Below, in pieces: positions 8,041 through 16,667 of a DNA stretch of 64,000 nt. Source of the stretch: Ensifer sp. PDNC004 (GTDB taxonomy: Bacteria > Pseudomonadota > Alphaproteobacteria > Rhizobiales > Rhizobiaceae); NCBI RefSeq assembly GCF_016919405.1, contig NZ_CP070352.1, positions 620,001 to 684,000 of the forward strand, written 5' to 3'. The position numbers and the translations under genes were made by a program. Numbering within the stretch: position 1 is the first letter of the stretch; the number at the start of each line of letters is the position of its first letter. The notes beneath the pieces are model-generated. The model searched no databases. It was not told the DNA's origin and saw only the letters and a list, made by a program, of their open reading frames with translations.

Positions 8041-10275
8041 ATGGAACATCGCAACCGCAGGCTCGACCTAACGCTCGGGCTCGGACTGGCCGCATTCTTG
8101 GCTGTCCCCTGGTACCGCATCGAAGGCGGCTTCTTCGGGCTCGGCTGGCTTGCCGATTTCCCCGGCGATCCGGCCGTTGCCCCCGGCCTGATGCAGATCT
8201 TCGCCCACGGCCGGCTATGGCTGATCGTGGCGCTGGCGCTGCTCGGCATCTGCGTGGCAGCGCGTTTCGTCCGCGATCCCGCGCGTCGGGGCCTCCTGCT
8301 GGCCGTCGCCGGCGCAGCGGGCGTTCTTTATCTCGCTCTCCAGGGGCTGGCGATCGGCTTTTCCGGCTGGACCTGGACGATCAGCGAGACGCTATTCGGC
8401 AGGCTTTCCGACGGTCAGCCGTCGATGGGAGCCGGCGCCGTGCTGATGGCACTCACCTTCGTTCTTCTATTCGCCTTCGGACTTGCGGAGCGCGGCGTGC
8501 TCAAGGGCGACGCCTTCATCGTAGCGGCGATTTCCCTGCTCGTGACCCTCGTCATCGTCTTCGTCTTCTATCCGGTCGGCAGCATGTTCGCCGCCTCCGT
8601 TCAGGATTTCGACGGCTCTTTCAAGGCGGATGGTTTCATCCGCAACATCCAGGACGCGTCGATCTGGAGCCTGAGCTGTGTCGTCGGCGAAGGCCGGTGC
8701 GGCGTCGCCTGGCGCACCCTGTGGCTGGCGCTGATGACTGCGTGCGGCTCGACGCTGCTTGGCCTTGCCTTCGCGCTCGTTGCCACCCGCACGCGCTTCC
8801 CCTTCAAGAAGGGCATGCGGCTTCTGACGGTGCTGCCGATCATCACGCCGCCCTTCGTCATCGGCCTGGCGCTGACGCTGCTCTTCGGCCGTGCCGGGGT
8901 CATCACCGAATTTCTCTCGGATGCCTTCGGCGTCGAACCGGGCCGCTGGCTCTATGGCCTCACCGGCATCTGGATCGCCCAGGTCCTTTCCTTCACTCCC
9001 ATCTCGTTCCTCGTTTTGATCGGCGTCGTCGAAGGCGTCAGCCCCTCCATGGAAGAAGCGTCGCAGACGCTGCGCGCCGATCGTTGGCGCACCTTCTGGA
9101 CCGTCTCGCTGCCCTTGATGAAGCCTGGCCTCGCCAACGCCTTCCTCATCGGCTTCATCGAAAGCATGGCCGACTTCGGCAATCCGCTGGTGCTCGGCGG
9201 CAGCCATGGGGTGCTTTCGACCGAAATCTTCTTCGCCGTCGTCGGCGCGCAGAACGATCCGTCTCGCGCGGCCGTGCTCGCCATCATCCTGCTCTGCTTC
9301 ACGCTCACGGCCTTCGTCGCGCAACGTTACTGGCTCGCCGGCAAGAATTATTCGACCGTGACCGGCAAAGGTGACTCCGGCGCCCACAGCGCACTGCCGC
9401 GCTCGATCTCGATCGGTGTTCACGCCATCGTCATTCCCTGGATGATCTTCACCGTCGTCGTCTACGGCATGATCCTCTTCGGCGGCTTCGTGAAGACCTG
9501 GGGCCTCGACAACTCGCTGACGCTCGACCACTACGCCAAGGCCTTCTCGATCTCCTTTGCCGACGGCGCGATCGCCTGGACCGGCGTTGCCTGGAACTCC
9601 TTCTGGACGACCATGGAGATCTCGCTGATCGCAGCGCCCCTGACCGCCATGGTGGGTCTGCTGACGGCTTACCTGATCGTGCGCCAGCGCTTCGCCGGCC
9701 GTGACGTCTTCGAGTTCGCGCTGATGCTGAGCTTTGCCATTCCCGGCACCGTCATCGGCATCAGCTACATCATCGCCTTCAACCTGCCGCCGCTGGAAAT
9801 GACCGGCACGGCGTTGATCCTCGTCGCCTGCTTCGTCTTCCGCAACATGCCGGTCGGCGTGCGCGGCGGGATTGCGGCGATGAGCCAGCTCGACAAGAGC
9901 CTCGACGAGGCATCGCTGACACTGCGGGCAACGAGCTTTCGCACCTTGCGCAAGGTCATCCTGCCGCTCTTGAGGCCGGCCATCGTCGCAGCGCTTGTCT
10001 ATTCCTTCGTCCGGGCGATCACCTCGATCAGCGCCGTCGTCTTCCTCGTCAGCGCCGAGTACAACATGGCAACCGCCTACATCGTCGGCCTCGTCGAAAA
10101 CGGCGAATTCGGCGTGGCGATCGCCTACTCCTCGGCCCTCATCCTGGTGATGATCACCGTCATCACCGGTCTGCAACTCCTCGTCGGCGAGCGCAAGCTG
10201 AGGCGCGAAAACCGCGTCCTCGGCGCCGCTCCGGCCCGTTCGTCCAACACCATCTCCCAGGAGAAAACCGCATGA
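8041..10275 (+). CDS. AfuB-type ABC importer permease, fused double unit
   Basis: Inner-membrane permease of 744 residues formed by two fused permease halves, the usual layout in this importer family. Each half carries an EAA loop that contacts the ATPase: EEASQTLRADRWRTFW... in the first and DEASLTLRATSFRTLRK... in the second, with about six hydrophobic helices around each. An N-terminal extra hydrophobic segment (about 1-160) precedes the first half. The start at ATG 8041 begins the hydrophobic N-terminus; the in-frame extension upstream is short and unlike a membrane protein. The last codons overlap the ATPase start (ATGA), so the two are translationally coupled. Confidence 0.92.
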   Translation: MEHRNRRLDLTLGLGLAAFLAVPWYRIEGGFFGLGWLADFPGDPAVAPGLMQIFAHGRLWLIVALALLGICVAARFVRDPARRGLLLAVAGAAGVLYLALQGLAIGFSGWTWTISETLFGRLSDGQPSMGAGAVLMALTFVLLFAFGLAERGVLKGDAFIVAAISLLVTLVIVFVFYPVGSMFAASVQDFDGSFKADGFIRNIQDASIWSLSCVVGEGRCGVAWRTLWLALMTACGSTLLGLAFALVATRTRFPFKKGMRLLTVLPIITPPFVIGLALTLLFGRAGVITEFLSDAFGVEPGRWLYGLTGIWIAQVLSFTPISFLVLIGVVEGVSPSMEEASQTLRADRWRTFWTVSLPLMKPGLANAFLIGFIESMADFGNPLVLGGSHGVLSTEIFFAVVGAQNDPSRAAVLAIILLCFTLTAFVAQRYWLAGKNYSTVTGKGDSGAHSALPRSISIGVHAIVIPWMIFTVVVYGMILFGGFVKTWGLDNSLTLDHYAKAFSISFADGAIAWTGVAWNSFWTTMEISLIAAPLTAMVGLLTAYLIVRQRFAGRDVFEFALMLSFAIPGTVIGISYIIAFNLPPLEMTGTALILVACFVFRNMPVGVRGGIAAMSQLDKSLDEASLTLRATSFRTLRKVILPLLRPAIVAALVYSFVRAITSISAVVFLVSAEYNMATAYIVGLVENGEFGVAIAYSSALILVMITVITGLQLLVGERKLRRENRVLGAAPARSSNTISQEKTA

Positions 10276-11345
10276 GCACCTCCATGAACACCCCGCGCAC
10301 CGGCTCGGTCGTCTTCCAGAACGTGCGCAAGCAGTTCGGCAGCTTTACCGCCATCCACGACCTGTCGCTCACCATCGAGCCGGGCACGCTGGTGACCCTG
10401 CTCGGCCCCTCCGGCTGCGGCAAGACGACGACGCTGCGCATGCTGGCGGGCCTCGAACATCCTTCCGCCGGCCGGATCCTGATCGGCGGCAAGGACGTGA
10501 CCATGCTGCCGGCCAACGAACGCGACGTGTCGATGGTCTTCCAGTCCTATGCGCTGTTCCCGCACATGTCCGCGCTCGACAATGTCGCTTACGGCCTCGA
10601 ATCCTCGGGGATCAAGAAGAAGGAAGCCCGCGAGCGTGCAGAGGAAGGCCTGCAGCTCGTCGGCCTCGGCGGTCTCGGCCAGCGGCTTCCGGCAGAACTT
10701 TCCGGCGGCCAGCAGCAGCGCGTCGCCGTTGCCCGCGCGCTCGTGCTCGAACCGCAGGTGCTGCTGCTCGACGAACCGCTGTCCAACCTCGACGCACGTC
10801 TGCGCCGCAAGGTGCGCACGGAAATCCGCGAGTTGCAGCAGCGCCTCGGCTTCACCGCCGTCTACGTCACCCACGACCAGGACGAGGCGCTTGCCGTTTC
10901 CGATCGCATCATCGTCATGAAGGATGGTGCGATCGCGCAGCAAGGTGCACCGCGCGACCTCTATGAGGCGCCCGCCTCCACCTTTATCGCCGACTTCATG
11001 GGCGAGGCCAACGTGCTGCCCTGCGAAGTGACCGCGGCAGACGCCGGCCAGGCGACGATCCGCATCGGCGGATTTGAGCACCGCCTGCCCTCCAAGGGTG
11101 CCCGGCCGGGTCCGTCGAAACTCGCCGTAAGGCCCAACGCGGTGACGCTGACGCCGGCCAAGGGGGCTGCCCTTTCCGGCACGATCAGCAGCGCCGCCTA
11201 TCTCGGCGGCCACGTCGAATACGAGGTCGAAACGCCGGCGGGTCTGCTCTTTGTTGTCGATCAGGCGGTGGAGGAAATGCTATCTCCGGCAACGGAGGTC
11301 GCCATCGGTTTCCGCAACCGCGGCCTGGCTTTGATTGACGCATGA
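10272..11345 (+). CDS. AfuC-type ABC importer ATPase
   Basis: Cytoplasmic ATPase of 357 residues energising the AfuB-like permease. The nucleotide-binding domain (about 9-245) shows Walker A GPSGCGKTT, Q-loop VFQSYALFPHM, signature LSGGQQQRV, Walker B VLLLDEPLSNLD and the H-loop VTHDQDEA. A C-terminal TOBE domain follows (about 280-355), as in the CUT1/FbpC/PotA class. Its ATG overlaps the permease stop. The next gene, an inositol-monophosphatase-family enzyme, starts 33 bases after the stop and is very likely in the same transcript. Confidence 0.94.
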   Translation: MSTSMNTPRTGSVVFQNVRKQFGSFTAIHDLSLTIEPGTLVTLLGPSGCGKTTTLRMLAGLEHPSAGRILIGGKDVTMLPANERDVSMVFQSYALFPHMSALDNVAYGLESSGIKKKEARERAEEGLQLVGLGGLGQRLPAELSGGQQQRVAVARALVLEPQVLLLDEPLSNLDARLRRKVRTEIRELQQRLGFTAVYVTHDQDEALAVSDRIIVMKDGAIAQQGAPRDLYEAPASTFIADFMGEANVLPCEVTAADAGQATIRIGGFEHRLPSKGARPGPSKLAVRPNAVTLTPAKGAALSGTISSAAYLGGHVEYEVETPAGLLFVVDQAVEEMLSPATEVAIGFRNRGLALIDA

Positions 11346-11378
11346 CTTTTCACAACTGGATACGAGAAGGACACTTGC

Positions 11379-12191
11379 ATGACTGCTGAAATTGCCGGCC
11401 TCGACGCCCGGTTCGCGCTTGCCAAATCCATGGCCGAAGAGGCTGGCCGGCTCGCCTACGACTATTTCCTGAAGCGCGAAACGCTCGTCATCGAGACCAA
11501 GCGCGACGCGCATGACGTCGTCTCGATCGCCGACCGCAACGTCGAGACGCTGATCCGCGACAAGATCGCCGCGGCGTTTCCTGACGACGGCGTGCTCGGT
11601 GAGGAGCATGGTCTTCTCGACGGCACATCCGGCTTCACCTGGGTGCTCGATCCGATCGACGGCACCACGCCCTTCGTCAACGGCATGCCGAACTGGTGCG
11701 TCTCGATTGCGGTGGTCCATGCGGAGAAGCCCGTTATCGGGGTGATCCACGCACCCTGCCATCAGGAAACCTATGCCGCGGCAACCGGCCGGGGCGCAAC
11801 GCTTAACGGCAAGCCGCTTCGTCTCGACGGCACCCGCACGATCCGTAACGCCGTCACCGGGCTTGGCGCCAACGACCAGGTGAAACCGGGCGAGATGGGC
11901 GCTATCGTCGAGCGCCTGCTTTCGGACGGCGGTAACTTCATGCGCAACGGCTCCGGCGCGCTGATGATCGCCTATGTCGCCGCCGGTCGCCTCGTCGGCT
12001 ACTACGAGCCTTACATGCATGCCTGGGATTGCCTTGGCGGCTATTGCCTGGTGACCGAAGCCGGCGGCTGGACGCTGCCTTTCCCGGCGCGCGGCGAGGC
12101 GCTGACGCATTGGGCGCCGGTGCTGGCGGCAGCACCCGGCGCCGTCGACGACCTGCTGAAGGTCGCCCAGCTCGACCGGGCGGCAGCCTGA
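11379..12191 (+). CDS. Inositol-monophosphatase-family phosphatase
   Basis: Cytoplasmic Mg-dependent phosphatase of 270 residues. Metal-binding blocks are GEEHG (about 69-73), WVLDPIDGTTPFVNG (about 88-102) and AWDCLGGYCLVTEAGG near the C-terminus. This superfamily hydrolyses inositol phosphates, histidinol phosphate, PAP or sugar phosphates. It lies 33 bases downstream of the ATPase gene with an AGAAGGA ribosome site, so it is probably the last gene of the importer operon. That context suggests it removes phosphate from the imported compound, making the operon an organophosphate uptake and dephosphorylation unit. The exact substrate cannot be read from sequence. Its stop codon abuts the stop of the convergent slipin gene (shared TGATCA). 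Confidence 0.88.
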   Translation: MTAEIAGLDARFALAKSMAEEAGRLAYDYFLKRETLVIETKRDAHDVVSIADRNVETLIRDKIAAAFPDDGVLGEEHGLLDGTSGFTWVLDPIDGTTPFVNGMPNWCVSIAVVHAEKPVIGVIHAPCHQETYAAATGRGATLNGKPLRLDGTRTIRNAVTGLGANDQVKPGEMGAIVERLLSDGGNFMRNGSGALMIAYVAAGRLVGYYEPYMHAWDCLGGYCLVTEAGGWTLPFPARGEALTHWAPVLAAAPGAVDDLLKVAQLDRAAA

Positions 12192-12983
12192 TCACCGCTC
12201 GGTCGAGCCGGTCGGCTTGTCGGGCTTGAAGCCCAGCAGGCCGCCGAGCTCCATCGGGAACGGGAAGATCACGGTCGAGTTCTTCTCGCCGGCAATGACG
12301 TTCAAGGTGCTCAGATAGCGCAACTGCATGGCCTGAGGCTGCCGGGCGAGGATCTCGGCAGCCTCGAGCAGCTTGGCCGCCGCCTGCTGCTCGCCCTCGG
12401 CGTTGATCACCTTGGCGCGCCGCTCGCGTTCGGCTTCGGCCTGACGGGCAATCGCCCGCACCATGCTCTCGTTGATGTCGACATGCTTGATCTCGACCGT
12501 CGCCACCTTGATGCCCCAAGCATCCGTCTGGCTGTCGAGGATCTTCTGGATATCGTCGTTCAGACGGTCGCGCTCGGCCAGCATTTCGTCGAGGTCGTGT
12601 TTGCCGAGCACCGAGCGCAGGGTCGTCTGCGCCAGCTGGCTCGTCGCCATCATGAAGTCCTCGACCTGGATCGTCGATTTTTCCGCATCGATCACCCGGA
12701 AGTAGATCACGGCGCTGACGCGGACGGACACGTTGTCGTGGGAGATGACATCCTGGCTCGGCACATCCAGCACCCGCGTCCTGAGATCGACCCGCACCAT
12801 CTGCTGCACATAGGGCACAAGCAGGATCAGCCCCGGCCCCTTGACGCCGGTGAACCGGCCGAGCGTGAAGACCACACCGCGCTCGTATTCGCGCAGGATC
12901 CGGATCGAATAGGCAATAACGAGAATGACGAGCACCAACAACGCGGCAAAAGGAGCAAGGCTCCCGAACATGTCCATGACCAT
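12192..12983 (-). CDS. Slipin (stomatin/SPFH-family membrane protein)
   Basis: Membrane-anchored SPFH/Band 7 protein of 263 residues. One N-terminal hydrophobic helix (about 6-28) is followed by the Band 7 domain ([20 protein letters not shown], then [11 protein letters not shown] and [15 protein letters not shown]), a charged Ala/Glu/Arg-rich coiled coil ([20 protein letters not shown]) and a hydrophobic C-terminus. Such proteins form large membrane-associated oligomers. The gene follows the NfeD gene by 48 bases on the same strand; the NfeD/slipin pair is a widespread conserved operon in which NfeD is thought to cleave the slipin C-terminus. Confidence 0.93.
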   Translation of the reverse strand: MVMDMFGSLAPFAALLVLVILVIAYSIRILREYERGVVFTLGRFTGVKGPGLILLVPYVQQMVRVDLRTRVLDVPSQDVISHDNVSVRVSAVIYFRVIDAEKSTIQVEDFMMATSQLAQTTLRSVLGKHDLDEMLAERDRLNDDIQKILDSQTDAWGIKVATVEIKHVDINESMVRAIARQAEAERERRAKVINAEGEQQAAAKLLEAAEILARQPQAMQLRYLSTLNVIAGEKNSTVIFPFPMELGGLLGFKPDKPTGSTER

Positions 12984-13031
12984 TCCTCCATTCCGGGCGC
13001 CTTCACCGCGCCCTCACCGGATCCGCGGGCG

Positions 13032-14384
13032 CTATGTCTTTGGCCCGCCCCGGATCACTTCGAGCGTCAGTCCGTTTCGCGCGATGACCTTCACATTCTC
13101 GCCCCTCGACAGCGTCTCCGCGCTGACGGCCTGCCAGCGCTCGCCATGGGCGATGATGGTACCGGCCGCGCCGGTCCAGTTCTCGACCGTGCCGGCAAGG
13201 CCGATCATCTGTTCGCTGCCGGTCACCACCGCATGGCGGCGCGAGCTGAAGGCCAGCCGCGCGACCAGCAGGCTGAAGCCAAGGCTTGCGGCCGCAAGCG
13301 CCGTAAGCACAGACCAGGAGACCCCAAAATCCGGCGTATCCGTGTCGAAGAGGATGGCCGCGCCCAAGACCAGTGCAAAACTGCCGCCGGCACCGAGCAC
13401 GCCGAAGGATGGCGAATGCGCCTCGGCGACCATCAAGCCGATGCCGAGCATGATCAGCCCGATTCCGGCAAAGCTGACGGGCAGCACCGAAAGCGCATAG
13501 AGCCCGAGCAGCAGGCAGATGCCGCCGATGGTACCCGGCGCCACCGACCCCGGCGACAGGAACTCGAAGATCAGGCCGTAGATGCCGATCATCATTAGGA
13601 TGACCGCGATATTGGGATCAGTGACCACCGAAAGCAGCCGGGTGCGCCAGTCGGGCACGAAGTCCTCGGTCGCAAGACTTGCCGTGTCGAGCACGATCTC
13701 CCGCTGCCCGACGCGCACCGTCCGCCCGTTCGCCTGCTTCAGCAGATCGGCAACGTCGGTCGCAGTGAAATCGGCAACCCTCTCCCGGACGGCCGCCTCG
13801 GCCGAGAGGCTTGCAGCCTCGCGCACCGCCTTTTCGGCCCAGTCGGCATTGCGACCACGCAACTCCGCCAGCCCGCGGATATAGGCCACGGCATCGTTGA
13901 CCATTTTCGCCTCGGCAGGGCTCTGCGCCGCCGGCTGGTTGTCGCCGTCCTTGCCGGTGTCGCCGTCCTTACCCTGACCGAACATGTCGCCGCCGATCGC
14001 GATCGGCGTCGCCGCACCAAGGTTCGTTCCCGGCGCCATCGCCGCGACGTGGCTGGCATAGAGGATATAGGTGCCGGCACTCGCCGCCCGCGCGCCGCTC
14101 GGTGCAACGTAGGTTGCGACCGGTATGGGCGAGCCAAGGATCGCGCGGATGATCTCGCGCATCGAGGTGTCGAGCCCGCCGGGCGTATCGATCTGCAGGA
14201 TCACCAGCGGCAGCCGGCGCTCTTCCGCCTTCGTCAGGCCGCGCCTGACATACTCGGCGGTCGCCGGACCGATGGCGCCGTTGACATGCAGCACCAAGGC
14301 GACCCGATCGTTTTCGGCCCGCGGCGAAGCTGGAAACGCGAAGGACAAGATCAACAAAAACAACAGCGTGAGGGTTCGCAACAT
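13032..14384 (-). CDS. NfeD-family membrane-bound serine protease
   Basis: Long-form NfeD of 450 residues. A signal peptide (about 1-23) is followed by a ClpP-class periplasmic protease domain (about 27-225) with LQIDTPGGLD and the nucleophile region SGARAASAGTYI (Ser102), then four to five transmembrane helices (about 250-385) and a C-terminal OB-fold NfeDC domain (about 390-448). An acidic, Gly/Asp-rich insert lies near residues 135-155. The family was named for nodulation formation efficiency in rhizobia, and archaeal homologues cleave stomatin-type partners; the slipin gene directly downstream fits that pairing. Start ATG 14384 begins the hydrophobic signal. Confidence 0.93.
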   Translation of the reverse strand: MLRTLTLLFLLILSFAFPASPRAENDRVALVLHVNGAIGPATAEYVRRGLTKAEERRLPLVILQIDTPGGLDTSMREIIRAILGSPIPVATYVAPSGARAASAGTYILYASHVAAMAPGTNLGAATPIAIGGDMFGQGKDGDTGKDGDNQPAAQSPAEAKMVNDAVAYIRGLAELRGRNADWAEKAVREAASLSAEAAVRERVADFTATDVADLLKQANGRTVRVGQREIVLDTASLATEDFVPDWRTRLLSVVTDPNIAVILMMIGIYGLIFEFLSPGSVAPGTIGGICLLLGLYALSVLPVSFAGIGLIMLGIGLMVAEAHSPSFGVLGAGGSFALVLGAAILFDTDTPDFGVSWSVLTALAAASLGFSLLVARLAFSSRRHAVVTGSEQMIGLAGTVENWTGAAGTIIAHGERWQAVSAETLSRGENVKVIARNGLTLEVIRGGPKT

Positions 14385-14572
14385 CCGTCGTCAGAACCTC
14401 GCATGCTCGACACCTGCGAACAGGGCCACTCGCCGCATGATAGCACAACACAAGGTTAGGACGAAGCGAAGGCTGCTACTGCACACCCGAGCCCGCAAGT
14501 CAGAGCTTGGGACGCCGGCGGCCTCCCGGCTGCGACGGGATGACAACGGCGGCGATCGGCGTTATCTGCTAG
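14385..14572. other. Divergent intergenic region upstream of nfeD
   Basis: This stretch separates the leftward nfeD gene from the rightward DUF2161 gene. It should hold both promoters. I see no clear -35/-10 pair, inverted repeat or RNA-like element in it. Confidence 0.35.
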
Positions 14573-15349
14573 GTGTTCATTTCGGCGGCAACGCTTCGCC
14601 GCCTATTCGAGGCCGCCTTCATGGCGCCTTCCGGTTTCAGCAGAACAGGATTTTTGGGTTTGGAGACGACCCTCTACCAGCCGATCAAGAGCTTCCTTGA
14701 AACCCGCGGCTATAGCGTCAAGGGCGAGATCGGCGGCTGCGATATCGTCGCACTCAGCGACGACGAACCGCCGCTGGTGGTCGTGTGCGAACTGAAGCTG
14801 AGCTTCAATCTCGAACTGATCCTCCAGGCGGTCGATCGCGCCACCGCCGGTGACGAGGTGTGGGTCGCCGCGCGTGTTTCGGCCAAGGGCAAGGGGCGCG
14901 AGAGCGACCGGCGTTTCCGCGATCTCTGCCGCCGGCTCGGCTTCGGCATGCTGGCGGTTGCCGACAACGGCATGGTCGACGTCATTCTCACGGCTTCCGC
15001 GGTGATGCCGCGCAAAAACAACAGGAAGCGGGCGCGCCTGATCAGCGAACACCGCCGCCGCAAAGGCGATCCGACCGCGGGCGGTGCCACTCGCACACCG
15101 ATCATGACCGCCTACCGGCAGCAGGCGCTCGCCTGCGCCGCCGCCCTTCAAGCTGGCCAGCAACGCCCGCGCGATCTGCGCCCGGTCGCGCCGGATGCGG
15201 CCAAAATCCTGCTCAGCAACGTCTATGGCTGGTTCGACCGGGTCGACCGCGGTATCTACGCGTTGTCGGAACAGGGGGCCGAAGCGCTTCGCCGCTGGCC
15301 TCCGCTCGAGACCATAACGGTCGCGAGCACCGAGGCATCCGAAGCATGA
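14573..15349 (+). CDS. DUF2161 protein, PD-(D/E)XK-type putative phosphodiesterase
   Basis: Cytoplasmic protein of up to 258 residues matching the DUF2161 family, predicted to have a PD-(D/E)XK nuclease-like fold. Recognisable parts are TLYQPIKSFLETRGYSVKGE, the acidic GGCDIVAL and CELKLSFNLELILQAVDRA (the E-x-K core), and a C-terminal winged-helix-like region (about 195-250). The start is uncertain: ATG 14573 gives an N-terminal tail unlike the family; ATG 14621 or TTG 14660 (just before ETTLYQP) would match the usual family start better. Function is unknown; no substrate is established. It is followed by a DUF454 gene 19 bases downstream. Confidence 0.8.
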   Translation: MFISAATLRRLFEAAFMAPSGFSRTGFLGLETTLYQPIKSFLETRGYSVKGEIGGCDIVALSDDEPPLVVVCELKLSFNLELILQAVDRATAGDEVWVAARVSAKGKGRESDRRFRDLCRRLGFGMLAVADNGMVDVILTASAVMPRKNNRKRARLISEHRRRKGDPTAGGATRTPIMTAYRQQALACAAALQAGQQRPRDLRPVAPDAAKILLSNVYGWFDRVDRGIYALSEQGAEALRRWPPLETITVASTEASEA

Positions 15350-15368
15350 CCCAGCTTGGAGCTCTCCG

Positions 15369-15737
15369 GTGAACCCCGCGCTTCGCCTTCTCTACCTTTG
15401 CCTCGCATGGCTGATGGTCGGCCTCGGCGTCATCGGCGCCTTCCTTCCGATCCTGCCGACGACGCCGTTCCTGTTGCTGGCGGCCGGGCTCTTTGCCCGC
15501 GCCTCGCCCCGGCTGGAGCAATGGTTGCTCAACCACCGGGTCTTCGGTGCCTCGCTTCGGCTGTGGCGCGAAAAGGGGGCGATCTCCCGGCGGGCCAAGA
15601 CCGGGGCAGTCAGCCTCATGGCCGCCAGCTTCGGCCTCTTCCTCTTCTTCGGCAATCCGAGCCTGTTGCTCGCTGCTATCGTCGCAGCCGCTATGGCGCT
15701 TCCCGCGCTGTTCATCCTGACGCGCCCCGCGGAGTAG
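15369..15737 (+). CDS. DUF454 (YbaN-like) small inner-membrane protein
   Basis: Membrane protein of 122 residues, start GTG 15369. The family signature GLGVIGAFLPILPTTPFLLLAA near residues 18-40 and FxRxSPRLEQWLLNHRVFG are clear, followed by two more hydrophobic helices (about 78-118). Homologues such as E. coli YbaN have no established function. It follows the DUF2161 gene after 19 bases and is probably cotranscribed with it. No regulator lies nearby. Confidence 0.85.
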   Translation: MNPALRLLYLCLAWLMVGLGVIGAFLPILPTTPFLLLAAGLFARASPRLEQWLLNHRVFGASLRLWREKGAISRRAKTGAVSLMAASFGLFLFFGNPSLLLAAIVAAAMALPALFILTRPAE

Positions 15738-15970
15738 CCGGGCCCGAAGCCGGCCCCATCCACGCGCCAAACGATACCTCTGTTCTCAAGAAATACTTCA
15801 CACTCGAAAAGGTCGAAATATTACCCGAAAGCACACGCTATGGGCACACCCATCGATACTTAGTGTTTTTGTAAATCAAAATATACTTCGAACAACTCAA
15901 GAACAAAGTTGTACAAATGTGCAATTTCCGCAGCCGCGCATCCTCTCTTGCTCGACCGTTGTTCCGGATC

Positions 15971-15996
15971 CACGCGATGCACGATCGCGTGATTTT
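15971..15996 (+). terminator. Hairpin in the gap before the amino-sugar operon
   Basis: Perfect 8-bp inverted repeat CACGCGAT/ATCGCGTG with a 5-base loop, followed by ATTTTA. It could end transcription from the DUF454 gene 230 bp upstream, or be an operator; the T run is short, so either reading is tentative. Confidence 0.35.
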
Positions 15997-16085
15997 AGAC
16001 AAAGCGAACGGCCGTGGAAACGTTTCATCGGCCCACATGCCCACCTGCGAAACGCAGATAGACCCCCAAAACTGACGATTGGCGA

Positions 16086-16152
16086 TTGACAAGCCGGTCG
16101 GGTTGGCTCCATCTATTGCATTACAAAGGCAGCAATTCCTTAATAAAGGAAT
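16086..16152 (+). promoter_or_regulatory. Candidate promoter and operator-like palindrome of the amino-sugar operon
   Basis: A TTGACA -35 hexamer at 16086-16091 precedes a weak ATCTAT near 16111. Next is a perfect inverted repeat ATTCCTT-AATA-AAGGAAT (16135-16152) just before the GGAGGAG ribosome site of the GNAT gene. The repeat could bind a repressor or form a small leader hairpin. No regulator gene lies in this operon. Confidence 0.4.
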
Positions 16153-16166
16153 ATGTGGAGGAGCAT

Positions 16167-16646
16167 ATGCCTGACATGCTGGTGAGCTTGTATTCGCCGA
16201 TCCTCGGTGAACTCAAGCGCAGAACCGAAACCGACAAGGTGACGATCCGTCCCGCCTTGCCGCCGGAAATGGGCCTGGTCGTTGGCTGGGTTCGGGAGAA
16301 CTTCAGCGAGAACTGGGCGAGCGAGGTGACTGTCGCCTTCACGCGCAGGCCCGTCGCCTGTCTTATCGCGGTTGACGACGGCAAGCTCGTCGGCTTCGCC
16401 TGCTACGACACGACCGCACCCGGCTTCTTCGGCCCGACCGGCGTCGATCCCGTCGCCCGCGGCAAGGGCATCGGCGTCGCCCTGCTTTCCGACTGCCTCG
16501 ACACCATGAAGACGCTTGGCCACGCCTATGCCTTCATCGGCGACGCCGGTCCCGTCGATTTCTACGCAAAGACCGTCGGCGCCGTGCCGATCCCCGCCCC
16601 CGACAAGGGGATCTACCAGGGCATGCTGCGTCGCCCCTCCAAATAA
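16167..16646 (+). CDS. GNAT-family N-acetyltransferase
   Basis: Cytoplasmic acetyltransferase of 159 residues, probably using acetyl-CoA. The GNAT core shows VGFACYD, the acetyl-CoA loop VDPVARGKGIGVALL (near residues 92-106) and a C-terminal strand VDFYAKTVGAVPIP. Start ATG 16167 has GGAGGAG directly upstream, so the open extension to 16086 is not used. It is the first gene of an apparent seven-gene operon with a NagZ-like glycosidase and a Dpp-type importer. An amino-sugar substrate, such as acetylation of glucosamine released from the imported oligosaccharide, is a reasonable guess from context only. Confidence 0.85.
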   Translation: MPDMLVSLYSPILGELKRRTETDKVTIRPALPPEMGLVVGWVRENFSENWASEVTVAFTRRPVACLIAVDDGKLVGFACYDTTAPGFFGPTGVDPVARGKGIGVALLSDCLDTMKTLGHAYAFIGDAGPVDFYAKTVGAVPIPAPDKGIYQGMLRRPSK

Positions 16647-16667
16647 TTCCAATCCCGGAGCCTCTGA

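Larger units (their letters stand above)
15738..16166. other. AT-rich intergenic region with several small palindromes (429 bp)
   Basis: Distinctly richer in A and T than its surroundings, this gap precedes the amino-sugar operon. It holds a small palindrome TTGTACAA (15909-15916), an inverted repeat CACGCGAT/ATCGCGTG (15971-15978 and 15984-15991) followed by ATTTTAG, a TTGACA hexamer at 16086-16091, and a hairpin at 16135-16152. Short frames exist on both strands but none looks like a protein. A small RNA cannot be excluded. Confidence 0.45.

Noticed and set aside
5726..11345. Reading the Afu-type operon as a ferric-iron importer
   Set aside because: The family label is historic; the IMPase-family gene in the operon and reported sugar-phosphate binding by AfuA make iron the weaker choice, though it is not excluded.
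15838..16092. Small - strand frame in the AT-rich gap before the amino-sugar operon
   Set aside because: No ribosome site, no family resemblance and overlap with several palindromes; more likely a regulatory region.
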